From NCBI RefSeq assembly GCF_028657945.1, contig NZ_CP059693.1, positions 2,418,001-2,482,000 on the forward strand: a DNA stretch of 64,000 bases, read 5' to 3'. This stretch comes from Thalassomonas haliotis (GTDB taxonomy: Bacteria; Pseudomonadota; Gammaproteobacteria; Enterobacterales; Alteromonadaceae). Below the pieces are notes generated by a model. The model did no database searches, had not been told where the DNA came from, and saw only the letters and a program-made list of their open reading frames with translations. The position numbers were made by a program, and so were the translations under genes. Of this stretch, positions 54,928 through 64,000 are shown piece by piece; position 1 is the first letter of the stretch, and each line of letters begins with the position of its first letter.

Positions 54928-55362
54928 ATGAGTACAACAGCTAAGTTGGTGGCGGGAAAAGCCAAACCCAGGGGAGCTTTTCCCCATGTGAAAGTCGCCG
55001 GTGATTTTATCTTTATTTCCGGCACCAGTTCACGTTTACCGGATAACAGTTTTGCCGGTGTTGAAGTAGATGAAATGGGTACCGCCAATCTGGATATTAA
55101 AGTTCAAACCCGGGCCGTGATTGAAAATATTGGCGACATCCTGAATTCGGTCGGCGCCCAGCTGAGCGACCTGGTTGAGATCAGCAGCTTTTTGGTAAAT
55201 ATGAATGATTTTGGCGGCTATAACCAGGTATATGGCGAGTATTTTGATGAAACCGGGCCGACACGTACTACTGTCGCCGTACATCAGCTGCCTCACCCGC
55301 ACTTATTGATTGAATGTAAAGCCGTGGCCTATAAGCCCGGCATAGGACAAAAAGGCAGCGAT

Positions 55363-55365
<3 letters not shown>
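54928..55365 (+). CDS. nbaF: RidA-family 2-aminomuconate deaminase
   Basis: 145 residues, longer than housekeeping RidA (about 128). RidA features are [15 protein letters not shown], the central [20 protein letters not shown] and the terminal [23 protein letters not shown] with the conserved Arg and Glu. Its place between the semialdehyde dehydrogenase and 3-hydroxyanthranilate dioxygenase supports 2-aminomuconate deaminase, giving 4-oxalocrotonate and ammonia. The TAA stop is the first three bases of an 11-copy tandem repeat. Confidence 0.85.
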
Positions 55366-56146
<781 letters not shown>

Positions 56147-56160
56147 AGGAAGTGTGCATA

Positions 56161-56254
56161 ATGAAAATTGTTGATATTCATTAACATTTTTCCAGTTTCT
56201 TCAGGCAAAAGCTGGGAGGAGCTACCCGTTAAATTTGGCGGCCTGTCGCACTGT
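56161..56254 (+). pseudogene. Decayed duplicate of the 5' end of the ACMS decarboxylase gene
   Basis: Preceded by AAAGGAAGTG, the sequence reads MKIVDIH, then TAA in place of the Ser codon, then CAT TTT. After a shift of frame it reads KSWEELPVKFGGLSH, against MKVVDIHSHF and KSWEDLSLKFGGLPH in the intact gene at 56330. Similarity ends at about 56254. Start, ribosome-binding site and order are kept, so this is a 5' duplicate with one nonsense change and one shift. What follows (56255-56329) is not similar. Confidence 0.85.
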
Positions 56255-56329
56255 GTTTGTCTGAATCAGGGCCCCGGTTCAGTTCAAACAGCGAAACGGT
56301 TTATTTGTAATGGTTAGTAAGGACAAGCG

Positions 56330-57334
56330 ATGAAAGTTGTCGATATACATTCACATTTTTTCCCTAAGTCCTGGGAAGATCTATCCCTTAAATTTGGCGG
56401 CTTGCCCCATGGCGGTGACTGGCCCTGGCTCAGGCATGGTGGTGACGGCAAGGCGATGCTGATGAAAGGAGAGCAGGAATTTCGACCTATATATTCCGCC
56501 TGCTGGGATCCCCAAGTTCGGCTTGAAGAAATGGCGCGCGACGGCGTAGACAAGCAGATCATTTCTGCGACCCCGATTTTATTTGCCTATGAAAAGCCCG
56601 TTGCCCAGGCACTTTATTGCGCGCAGCTATTTAATGATGCCGCATTGGAGATATGTGCCGGTGGCCAGGGGAAATTGTTTGCCCTGGCCCAGGTACCGCT
56701 CCAGGATGCTGACTCTGCCTGTGAGGAAGTGAGCCGGGCGAAGAAAAATGGCCATGTCGGGGTACAAATCGGCAATCATGTCGGTTTAAAAAACATGGAT
56801 GACAGCGCGGTGTTGATCTTTTTGCAGCACTGCGCCGAAGAAGATATTCCGGTCTTCGTTCACCCCTGGGACATGATGGCAAGCGAGCGCACCAAAGATT
56901 ATATGATGGGCTGGACCGTAGGTATGCCGGCTGAAACCCAGCTGTCGATTGTTTCCCTGATCCTCGGCGGCGGTTTCGACCGTTTAAGCGACAAGTTGAA
57001 AATTTGTTTTGCCCATGGCGGCGGCTCGTTTGCCTTTTTACTGGGGCGGCTGGAAAACGCCTGGTTGCACAGAGATATCGCCCGCGGAAAATCCGAGCAT
57101 CCCCCCAGCCATTACCTGGAGCGCTTTTATTTAGATACCGCGGTATTCGATAGCGATGCCCTGCAGTTTTTGATCAAAAAAATGGGCGAGGACAGGCTGA
57201 TGTTTGGCACCGATTATCCCTTCCCGTTAGGCGAGCAGCAAATGGGGCAGTTAATTAAAACCACGCCGGGATTAACCGACAATACCCGGCAAAAATTACT
57301 GGCAAGCAATGCCGAAGGCTTTTTTGGTTTGTAA
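56330..57334 (+). CDS. nbaD: 2-amino-3-carboxymuconate-6-semialdehyde decarboxylase
   Basis: 334 residues of the amidohydrolase-type ACMSD family. Zinc ligands are His7 and His9 in DIHSHF, the His in VFVHPWDMM and the Asp near the end in MFGTDYPFPLGE. LILGGGFDRLSDKLKICFAH is also conserved. It decarboxylates ACMS, diverting it from quinolinate (NAD) towards 2-aminomuconate. AAGGA precedes the ATG. A decayed copy of its 5' end lies upstream. Confidence 0.93.
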   Translation: MKVVDIHSHFFPKSWEDLSLKFGGLPHGGDWPWLRHGGDGKAMLMKGEQEFRPIYSACWDPQVRLEEMARDGVDKQIISATPILFAYEKPVAQALYCAQLFNDAALEICAGGQGKLFALAQVPLQDADSACEEVSRAKKNGHVGVQIGNHVGLKNMDDSAVLIFLQHCAEEDIPVFVHPWDMMASERTKDYMMGWTVGMPAETQLSIVSLILGGGFDRLSDKLKICFAHGGGSFAFLLGRLENAWLHRDIARGKSEHPPSHYLERFYLDTAVFDSDALQFLIKKMGEDRLMFGTDYPFPLGEQQMGQLIKTTPGLTDNTRQKLLASNAEGFFGL

Positions 57335-57453
57335 CTTTAGTGTGTAATTTCGGCGCCCAGCCTCAGCAAATACTAACCCGGGTGAAGGCAGTCGCCGCCT
57401 TAGGGTGAGAACAGATAAAAGCATCAGCGCTAATCAGAGTTAAAAGGATAACC

Positions 57454-58740
57454 ATGACATTTGAAAATTCCCTGGCATATGCCCAGGAGCAGGACAAACG
57501 TGATCCCCTGGCCCATTACCGGCAACAGTTTCACCATCCGGTCATTAACGGCCATCAAGTGCTGTATTTTACCGGCAACTCCCTGGGGTTACAGCCAAAA
57601 TCCGCCAGAGATTATATTAACAGCGAGCTTGATGAGTGGGCAAAATGGGGGGTTGAGGGCCATTTTCACGGCAAAAATCCCTGGGTCAGTTATCACGAAA
57701 TACTGACCCCGGCTTCTGCCGGGCTGGTAGGGGCGAATGAGTCGGAAGTGGTATGCATGAACTCCCTGACCACTAACCTGCATTTGCTGTTTGTGTCTTT
57801 TTATCAGCCCGACGGCAAACGTTTTAAAATTATCAGCGAAGCGAAAATGTTCCCCTCCGACCGTTACCTGCTGGAAACCCAGGTGCGCCATCACGGTTTT
57901 GATCCCGACGAAGCTATTATCGAAATCGCCCCGCGGGAAGGAGAATTTTTATTGCGCGAACAGGATATCCTCGCAGCCATCGAAGAGCACAGGGATGAAC
58001 TGGCATTGGTGTTTTTTGGCGGGGTCAATTATTTCACCGGCCAGCTGTTTGATATGAAAACCCTTACCGAAGCCGCCCACAAGGCCGGAGCGCTGGCGGG
58101 TTTTGACCTTGCCCACGCCGCAGGTAATGTGCCTTTACAGCTGCATGACTGGGAGGTCGATTTTGCCGCCTGGTGCAGCTACAAATACCTAAACGGCAGC
58201 GCCGGTAATGTTGCCGGTATCTTTGTCCATGACCGCCATGGTAACAATACCGATATCAAACGTTTTGGCGGCTGGTGGGGGCATGATAAAGAGCGCCGTT
58301 TCCTGATGGAAAATAATTTTCAGCCGATGACCGGGGCCGAGGGCTGGCAGCTCAGCAATGCCCCTGTGATGGGCATGGCGATATTAAAAGCCTCATTGGA
58401 TATTTTCGCCGAGGCGGGTATGCCGGCCCTGAGGGAAAAAAGCCTGAAACTTACCGCCTACCTGGAATATATCTTTAACCAGGTAGTGGCCATGTTTCCC
58501 GACTATCAATTGCAAATCATAACCCCGACAGCGCCGCAAAAGCGCGGCTGCCAGTTATCGATAAAGCTTATCGGCAGCGATAAAAAATTCTTTGAAGCCT
58601 TAACTCAGGCCGGGGTGATTGCCGATTTCCGTGAGCCGGATGTAATTCGTCTGTCGCCGACACCTTTGTATAACAGCTTTGAAGATGTCTACCGTTTCGG
58701 GGAAATATTAAGCAATCTGCTTTCACAAAGCCATCACTAG
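57454..58740 (+). CDS. kynU: Kynureninase
   Basis: 428 residues. PLP is held by Lys244 in [53 protein letters not shown] and [14 protein letters not shown] are family segments. It cleaves kynurenine or 3-hydroxykynurenine to (3-hydroxy)anthranilate and alanine. AAGGA precedes the ATG, and kmo follows 11 bases later. Confidence 0.96.
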   Translation: MTFENSLAYAQEQDKRDPLAHYRQQFHHPVINGHQVLYFTGNSLGLQPKSARDYINSELDEWAKWGVEGHFHGKNPWVSYHEILTPASAGLVGANESEVVCMNSLTTNLHLLFVSFYQPDGKRFKIISEAKMFPSDRYLLETQVRHHGFDPDEAIIEIAPREGEFLLREQDILAAIEEHRDELALVFFGGVNYFTGQLFDMKTLTEAAHKAGALAGFDLAHAAGNVPLQLHDWEVDFAAWCSYKYLNGSAGNVAGIFVHDRHGNNTDIKRFGGWWGHDKERRFLMENNFQPMTGAEGWQLSNAPVMGMAILKASLDIFAEAGMPALREKSLKLTAYLEYIFNQVVAMFPDYQLQIITPTAPQKRGCQLSIKLIGSDKKFFEALTQAGVIADFREPDVIRLSPTPLYNSFEDVYRFGEILSNLLSQSHH

Positions 58741-58751
58741 GGGCGATTAAG

Positions 58752-60224
58752 ATGACAAACCAGGGAAAAGAAGATATTGCTATCGTCGGCGCCGGTCCTG
58801 TCGGGGCGCTGCTGGCGGTGATGTTGGCCAGAAAAGGCTATAAAGTCGATTTATTTGAATCCAGGCCCGACTCCCGCCCTGACGCCAGTGCCAGGGCGCT
58901 TTACCAGGGGAAATCCATTAACCTGGCATTGTCGGATCGCGGTTGGCTTGCCCTAAAAGCCATAGGTTTGGACGAGGAGATAAGGGCGCAGGCCATTCCG
59001 ATGACATGCCGCATGATACATGCCATAGACGGCAGCCTGGCCCGGCAGCCTTATGGCCGGGAGAATCAGGCCATCTGGTCGGTTTCCCGTGCCGGTATCA
59101 ATGAGCAGCTGATCACTTTAGCGGAGCAGCAAGCCGGGGTCGAGGTGCATTTCGAGCATAAGCTTACCGGGCTTGATTTTAACAGCGGTAGCTGTGCTTT
59201 TGATGCCCCGGGCAAGGGACAGGAGCGCGTAGACTGCCGGCGCGGGCTGATTTTTGGCGCCGACGGCACCTTTTCCAAGGTCAGGCGGCTGGCACAGGAG
59301 TTGCCCGGACAGCGGATCAGTTATAGCCTGGATTATATGCCGCAAAGCTATATCGAGTTGACGATTCCGGCAAGCAGCGACGGCAGTTTCCTGATGGAGA
59401 AAAATGCCCTGCATATCTGGCCGCGCAAAAACTTTATGCTGATCGCCTTGCCCAATCCCGACGGCTCTTTTACCTGTACCTTGTTTATGGATTTGCAGGG
59501 GGCATTATCCTTTGAATCTTTGGATGATGAGCACAAGGTGAGTGACTTTTTCCGGAAATATTTTCCCGATGCCATGCCGTTATTAACCGATCCTGTGGCG
59601 ACTTTTATGGCAAAAGCGCCGTCGCCGCTATGCCTGGTACATATAGATCCCTGGGTGATCCAGGAGAAAGTGGCGTTAATCGGCGATGCCGCCCATGCCA
59701 TGGTGCCTTTTTACGGCCAGGGCATGAATTGCGGTTTTGAGGATTGCCGGGTTTTATCTGAACTGGTGGAGCAGCACCAGCACCACTGGCCTGATATTCT
59801 GCCCGCCTACCAGCAGGCGCGAAAGGAAAACTGCGATGCCATTATCGAGCTGGCCAAGCGTAATTTTGTCGAGATGAGTGATTTAGCCGGTGATGCCAGG
59901 TTTTTGCTGAGGAAAAAAATAGAAGCAAAATTCAGTGAAATGCACCCCGAGCTTTGGATCCCGTTATATTCTATGGTAACTTTCTCCCCCGAGCTGCCTT
60001 ATGCCCAGGCGCTGGCCGTAGGGGAAGTTCAAAAAGAAATTATGGATGAGGTGATGAATTTACCGGATATCGAGCAGAACTGGCAGGCGGATTGTACTTA
60101 CCGGCTGTTATATCAATTGGCACAAGAAAAGTTAACACCGAACACTTTAGCTAAAACAGTATCTAATCCCTTATCACCTGGTCCATTAAATAGCCTATCG
60201 CAGCAAAAGGAAGTCAAAGCATGA
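58752..60224 (+). CDS. kmo: Kynurenine 3-monooxygenase
   Basis: 490 residues. The FAD-binding fold opens IAIVGAGPVGALLAVMLARK, and the second FAD motif is KVALIGDAAHAMVPFYGQGM. LALSDRGWLALKAIGL and GRENQAIWSVSRAGINEQL are typical of the enzyme. It hydroxylates kynurenine at C3 with NADPH and oxygen. The C-terminal ~60 residues have no clear anchor helix. Its stop overlaps the next gene's start by four bases (ATGA). Confidence 0.95.
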   Translation: MTNQGKEDIAIVGAGPVGALLAVMLARKGYKVDLFESRPDSRPDASARALYQGKSINLALSDRGWLALKAIGLDEEIRAQAIPMTCRMIHAIDGSLARQPYGRENQAIWSVSRAGINEQLITLAEQQAGVEVHFEHKLTGLDFNSGSCAFDAPGKGQERVDCRRGLIFGADGTFSKVRRLAQELPGQRISYSLDYMPQSYIELTIPASSDGSFLMEKNALHIWPRKNFMLIALPNPDGSFTCTLFMDLQGALSFESLDDEHKVSDFFRKYFPDAMPLLTDPVATFMAKAPSPLCLVHIDPWVIQEKVALIGDAAHAMVPFYGQGMNCGFEDCRVLSELVEQHQHHWPDILPAYQQARKENCDAIIELAKRNFVEMSDLAGDARFLLRKKIEAKFSEMHPELWIPLYSMVTFSPELPYAQALAVGEVQKEIMDEVMNLPDIEQNWQADCTYRLLYQLAQEKLTPNTLAKTVSNPLSPGPLNSLSQQKEVKA

Positions 60225-61066
60225 GTTGTCCCCATTACAACCAGAGGGAGTTTGAAGGCTCCATTCATACCGATTTTAATGATGATATGTCTTACGGGGA
60301 TTATCTTAATCTCGATCAGATCTTATCGGCGCAAGCCCCGCTCACCGATGAGCACGATGAAATGTTGTTTATTGTGATTCACCAGGCCAGTGAGTTATGG
60401 CTGAAACTGGCCGGGCATGAATTAACGGCGGCGATCAATAACCTCAAAGAGGCCAATTACAGCCATGCCTTTAAGGTGATTTCCCGGGTCAAACATATCT
60501 TAAACCAGCTGACCCAGTCATGGAATGTACTTTCCACCCTGACGCCGGTGGATTACCTGAAATTCCGTGATGCCCTGGGGCATTCTTCCGGGTTCCAGTC
60601 CTACGGGTACCGGAAAATGGAGTTTTTATTGGGCAATAAAAATGCCTCGTTTTTGCAGGTGCATGAGAGTAATGCGCCGGTCCATCAGGAATTGTCTGAT
60701 ATTTTACATAAACCCAGCTTATATGACGAGGTACTGATTTTACTGGACCGCAGCGGTATGGCAATTGACCCGGCGGTAACGGACAGGGATTTCAGCCAGC
60801 CTTACGGCCGCAATGAGTCGGTGTTAAAAGCCTGGATCAATGTCTATCAAAATGCCGAACAACATTTTGATTTGTATGAGCTGGCGGAAAAGCTGATCGA
60901 TATTGAAGATGCTTTCCAGCAGTGGCGCTTTAAACATATGTATACCGTACAGCGTATTATCGGCAACAAGATGGGGACCGGCGGTTCTTCCGGGGTGGAA
61001 TTTCTGAAAAAAGCCCTGGATATCAGCTTTTTCCCTGAGCTATTTGAATTGCGCACCCACCTCTAA
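60221..61066 (+). CDS. kynA: Tryptophan 2,3-dioxygenase
   Basis: 281 residues. Heme-enzyme signatures include DEMLFIVIHQASELWLKL with its active-site His, FRDALGHSSGFQSYGYRKME and the C-terminal KHMYTVQRIIGNKMGTGGSS. It opens the indole ring to N-formylkynurenine, the first and usually limiting step. AAGGAAG precedes the ATG within the end of kmo. Being last in the operon is unusual, since it acts first. A short inverted repeat follows. Confidence 0.96.
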   Translation: MSCPHYNQREFEGSIHTDFNDDMSYGDYLNLDQILSAQAPLTDEHDEMLFIVIHQASELWLKLAGHELTAAINNLKEANYSHAFKVISRVKHILNQLTQSWNVLSTLTPVDYLKFRDALGHSSGFQSYGYRKMEFLLGNKNASFLQVHESNAPVHQELSDILHKPSLYDEVLILLDRSGMAIDPAVTDRDFSQPYGRNESVLKAWINVYQNAEQHFDLYELAEKLIDIEDAFQQWRFKHMYTVQRIIGNKMGTGGSSGVEFLKKALDISFFPELFELRTHL

Positions 61067-61077
61067 GTTAACTGTGA

Positions 61078-61099
61078 TAGCTGGCTGTTATGCCAGCTA
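61078..61099. promoter_or_regulatory. Inverted repeat between kynA and the LysR gene
   Basis: TAGCTGGC (61078-61085) and GCCAGCTA (61092-61099) with a 6-base centre, no T-run. It may be a weak terminator or an operator for the regulator gene that starts 75 bp later. Confidence 0.4.
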
Positions 61100-61173
61100 A
61101 ACCTTGAAATGTTGTTGCAAGGCATGAGCAGCTTGATTATGGTAGCTTCTTTCATGCAGTTAACGGGTCTTTA

Positions 61174-62115
61174 ATGGATTTAAGTAAAAGCCAGCTCAAT
61201 ATCAGTCACCTGAAAATGATCTGCACCATAGCGCAGGCGGAAACGGTGAAAGAGGCGGCGGAGAGCCTGTTTATTACCCAACCTGCCTTATCTAACCGCA
61301 TCCGTGAAGCGGAGCGTCGGCTAAAAACCAAGTTATTTACCCGGCGCGGCCGCAAACTGATCATAACCACCGCCGGTGAGCGTTTGCTGCATTCGGCGAA
61401 AAAAATTCTTGAAGAGCTGGCGCGCGCCGAGCACGATATTGCCAGGCTCAGCAGCGGTATTGAGCTGGTATTACGGTTAGGTTTGCCCCATTATGCCTCG
61501 TTTCGCTGGCTGCCGGATGTCATGCGCCAGTTTAACGAACATTTGCCGGGCATCGAGCTGGAGATCACCGCCAATGCCGCTAAACAGCCGTTAACGGCGT
61601 TATTTCATGGTGAGGTTGAGATTGCCATCGTCTCCAGCGCCAATCAGCAGCTGAGTCTGGATAATAACCTGTATGGCAGCGAATTCCTGCTTGAAGATGA
61701 ATTACTTGCCTGTTTGTCGGCCAGGCATAATAAAGCGGAGCAAAGATTTTTAACGGCGCAGGACTTTGTCGATGAAACCTATATCACCAACTCTGTCGTG
61801 CCGGAAAAAGACCGTGAGTATGAGTTGTTTTTCCAGCCGGAAAACATTATGCCGCGTAAAGTGCTGCAGGTGGGTTTTAATGACGCGATAGTGGAGCTGG
61901 TCAAGGCCAATATCGGCGTGACCATAATGTCGAAAAACCTGATTGAACCCCACCTTGCCACTAAAACCGGCAGAGATGCAGCCGGCAGCAAAGGGGAAAT
62001 TCAAACCGTTCGCCTCGGCAAGTCGGGGGTAAAAATATACTGGCATCTGGTATATGTTAAACAGCCGCACGTGGACAATCCGGTAAAACTCCTGACAAAA
62101 ACCCTTAAACGTTAG
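61174..62115 (+). CDS. LysR-family transcriptional regulator, probable kynurenine operon regulator
   Basis: 313 residues. The N-terminal winged helix reads LKMICTIAQAETVKEAAESLFITQPALSNRIREAERRL, with the usual TQPALSNRI recognition helix. The C-terminal ~210 residues are the LysR ligand-binding fold (LRLGLPHYASFRWLPDVM, VELVKANIGVTIMSKNL). It lies directly after the catabolic genes on the same strand, so control of that operon by a pathway intermediate is a reasonable guess. The start is weakly supported. Confidence 0.85.
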   Translation: MDLSKSQLNISHLKMICTIAQAETVKEAAESLFITQPALSNRIREAERRLKTKLFTRRGRKLIITTAGERLLHSAKKILEELARAEHDIARLSSGIELVLRLGLPHYASFRWLPDVMRQFNEHLPGIELEITANAAKQPLTALFHGEVEIAIVSSANQQLSLDNNLYGSEFLLEDELLACLSARHNKAEQRFLTAQDFVDETYITNSVVPEKDREYELFFQPENIMPRKVLQVGFNDAIVELVKANIGVTIMSKNLIEPHLATKTGRDAAGSKGEIQTVRLGKSGVKIYWHLVYVKQPHVDNPVKLLTKTLKR

Positions 62116-62131
62116 TTTATTTGTTCGGGTT

Positions 62132-63058
62132 TTAGCCATAGCTTTTTAGGTTTGCTTTAAGCGGGGTTTTAAGTTGCATCTGGGCAAAAACCTGCCGGCA
62201 TAACCAAGTGTTGCTATCGGCTAAATCCAGGATCACATCGAAGTGATTGCGCTTGCTGATTTCCGCGAGGGTTACGGGGAAACCTGCTTGTGCGAGCTTT
62301 TGATACATCTCGTTGCTTTGTCTTTTAAATTCCGACGTTTCCTGCTCGCCATAGGCAAAGACCACCGGCGTTTTGGCCGCTGGCAGATGAAATAACGGAC
62401 TGTTTTGCTTTATTTCCGCCTCGGTTAATTGCAAGGGATCATTGATATAGGTTTCGGCGATAGGGGCCAGGTCATAAATGCCGCTGACGGCGCATATGCC
62501 CTTGATTGGATGTGTCGGCAAGCCCCCCGGCGGCCATTGGTTTTGGACAATAAAGTCCTGCCAGCGGGTATATAACATCATCATCGCCAGGTGGGCGCCG
62601 GCCGAGCTGCCGCACAGATAGATTTCATCAGGATCATAACCAAATTCGGCTGCCGACATTATCAGGTAGGCGATGGCTTTACGGTTTTGGTTAACGATTT
62701 CGCTGAGGCTGGCATCCGGGGCCAGGGTGTAGTTAACGGCGGCAAAGGTGCAGCCGTGTTGCTGGAAATTACCGGCGGCAAAAGAAGACTCCGCCTTGCT
62801 CAGCTCCTGCCAATAGCCGCCATGAATATAAACAAACAGTTTTTTTTGATTTTCCCGGGTGGGCAAATAGAGATCCAGGCGCTCATCCGGCAGCAGGCCA
62901 TAGGGGATATCGGCAATCAGTTTTTGCTGGTTTTGTGCTTTTGCTGTTGCCGTCCGGCTTAAATCGATGTATTGCCTGATATAAAGGTTAATATCATCAA
63001 TACAGCTGCTGGGGGAGTATTCCCGCGTTAAGGTGGCTAAATCAAAGTCTCGGTACAT
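62132..63058 (-). CDS. Alpha/beta hydrolase, probable kynurenine formamidase
   Basis: 308 residues. The oxyanion motif HGGYW in VYIHGGYWQELSK and the nucleophile in GSSAGAHLA are typical of the AFMID/kynurenine formamidase branch of the HSL-like esterases. The His in KRNHFDVI near the end completes the triad. Beside tryptophan dioxygenase it would convert N-formylkynurenine to kynurenine, the one step missing from the plus-strand operon. It is convergent with the LysR gene (gap of 16 bases). The metal-dependent KynB type is not seen. Confidence 0.85.
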   Translation of the reverse strand: MYRDFDLATLTREYSPSSCIDDINLYIRQYIDLSRTATAKAQNQQKLIADIPYGLLPDERLDLYLPTRENQKKLFVYIHGGYWQELSKAESSFAAGNFQQHGCTFAAVNYTLAPDASLSEIVNQNRKAIAYLIMSAAEFGYDPDEIYLCGSSAGAHLAMMMLYTRWQDFIVQNQWPPGGLPTHPIKGICAVSGIYDLAPIAETYINDPLQLTEAEIKQNSPLFHLPAAKTPVVFAYGEQETSEFKRQSNEMYQKLAQAGFPVTLAEISKRNHFDVILDLADSNTWLCRQVFAQMQLKTPLKANLKSYG

Positions 63059-63278
63059 GGTTATTTATTATCTTTATGTTTTGTATTGTCCCGATCACCA
63101 ATATAACGTTTACTACAGGAAAAAATTAATTCATTTTCTTGTGGTTTTTCATTCAAAAAAGTAATTAAAAATTTGCCTCAAGACTTTGTATAACACCTTG
63201 TACCATCGTTTTTATAACCAGAGTACACCCAGCCAGGGAGATACCTGACCGGGGGCTTGTTTCTATGGCGTTTAGCGT

Positions 63279-64000
63279 TTAAAAGCTGAAGTTTACCCGG
63301 GCATAATAGCTCATGCCGTCAAAGCCGTAGGGCAGGGCGCGTACCGGATATTTAAATGCCTGGTTGGTGATAAAGTCCAGGGCTTCATTTTCACCCAGTT
63401 CATCCGGGGTAACATCAAACAGGTTATTGATGCCTGCTGCCAGGGTGAAGTTATCATTGATCTGGTAATCGAAATTAACATCAATCAACACCGCAGATTC
63501 CACTACACTGGTATCCTTAAAGGTGTCGTTCACCAATATTGAGTCCGGCAGGCCGATATGGTCGTTACCGAAATAAATGACATCGGTTTCGCCATAATAG
63601 TTTGCCCGGACAATAGCGCCCCATTTATCTCTTGAATAATCAAACGTTAAGGTTGCACGCTCCTGCGGCTGGCCGTCGGTGAGGAAACTGCGCTGTAAAT
63701 CATCCAGCGCCACAGACTCGGGAATGCCATCGGGGGCATTCACGCCGTCAATTTCAGTTTCATTGATATTGCCGGCCAGGGTGATTGCCAGGTCGCCGTC
63801 GGCGAAGTCGGTATTGTAGGTGATGATCAAATCCAGTCCTTTGGTGGTGGAGTCCACCGAGTTGGCAAAATAGTTGGCCTGATCGGCACCGGTAGCCAGT
63901 AAGGCATCAACGGCGGCCTGGTTAAAGGCGACATCTTCAGGAGACAACATGCTGCCCAGGGTGATCCTGTCTTCTATTTCAATATGGTAACCGTCTAAGG
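63279..64000 (-). CDS. TonB-dependent receptor, C-terminal part (5' end outside window)
   Basis: About 240 residues of the barrel; the frame is open to the window edge, so the plug and start lie beyond it. Beta strands such as GLDLIITYNTDFADGDLAIT and LATL-like turns are followed by FTLAAGINNLFDVTPDELGE, the usual NLFD-type segment. The last strand, MSYYARVNFSF, ends in Phe as expected for outer-membrane insertion. The ligand is unknown. The 220-bp gap to the formamidase gene shows nothing definite. Confidence 0.85.
   Translation of the reverse strand, partial: LDGYHIEIEDRITLGSMLSPEDVAFNQAAVDALLATGADQANYFANSVDSTTKGLDLIITYNTDFADGDLAITLAGNINETEIDGVNAPDGIPESVALDDLQRSFLTDGQPQERATLTFDYSRDKWGAIVRANYYGETDVIYFGNDHIGLPDSILVNDTFKDTSVVESAVLIDVNFDYQINDNFTLAAGINNLFDVTPDELGENEALDFITNQAFKYPVRALPYGFDGMSYYARVNFSF

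Overview
The window is a 64 kb stretch of chromosome from a Gram-negative marine gammaproteobacterium. The gene content fits the order Alteromonadales, and I would guess Colwelliaceae (Thalassomonas-like). The pointers are a rhombosortase, three PEP-CTERM surface proteins, FadL and TonB-dependent outer-membrane proteins, MCPs, an S9 peptidase, and a secreted M43 protease with a PKD and dockerin-like tail. The genus is inferred from gene content only. I saw no rRNA, tRNA or CRISPR, and no phage.

Layout. 0-2 kb: small unknown genes, terminators and a repeat-rich spacer. 2-8.4 kb: a protein kinase, a VOC protein, an S9 peptidase, a peptide deformylase and a periplasmic solute-binding protein. 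8.4-13.6 kb: FadL with a FadR-like operator, a SYLF lipoprotein, a tandem universal stress protein, an unrecognised secreted protein made of four repeats, and a GST. 13.7-15.5 kb: a TetR regulator divergent from nemA, with three matching palindromes between them. 15.6-17.1 kb: an IS5-family element that has split a PEP-CTERM gene. 17.2-24.9 kb: the M43 protease, a short CadC-like regulator, a lipoprotein, rhombosortase, tapT and ggt. 24.9-33.5 kb: two chemoreceptors, a lipoprotein, cysK, and MoxR/VWA/RDD genes. 33.8-40.8 kb: an alpha-amylase, a thioesterase, a GH18 protein, a GNAT and an IorAB-type molybdenum hydroxylase. 40.8-51.2 kb: a TPR protein, two PEP-CTERM proteins, an IS256-type transposase remnant, a SPOR-like protein, a frameshifted small secreted protein, a GlxA-type regulator divergent from a cysteine hydrolase, rmuC and a diguanylate cyclase.

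The most coherent system lies at 51.6-63.1 kb: a cluster for tryptophan breakdown by the kynurenine route. In order it holds aminomuconate-semialdehyde dehydrogenase, a RidA-type 2-aminomuconate deaminase, 3-hydroxyanthranilate dioxygenase, ACMS decarboxylase, kynureninase, kynurenine monooxygenase and tryptophan dioxygenase, all on the plus strand. A LysR regulator follows. A kynurenine formamidase-like hydrolase lies on the other strand, and a divergent sodium-dependent NSS transporter is a plausible tryptophan importer. Together these take tryptophan to 4-oxalocrotonate; the genes for the later steps are not in the window. The operon carries two scars: eleven copies of a 16-bp repeat beginning exactly at the deaminase stop codon, and a decayed copy of the 5' end of the decarboxylase gene just before the intact one.

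No clearly new multi-gene system is evident. The best candidates for new biology are the four-repeat secreted protein at 12.0-12.8 kb, the IS-split PEP-CTERM gene (whose lost anchor can be read on the far side of the IS), the two scars in the kynurenine operon, and the triple-palindrome regulator/nemA control region.
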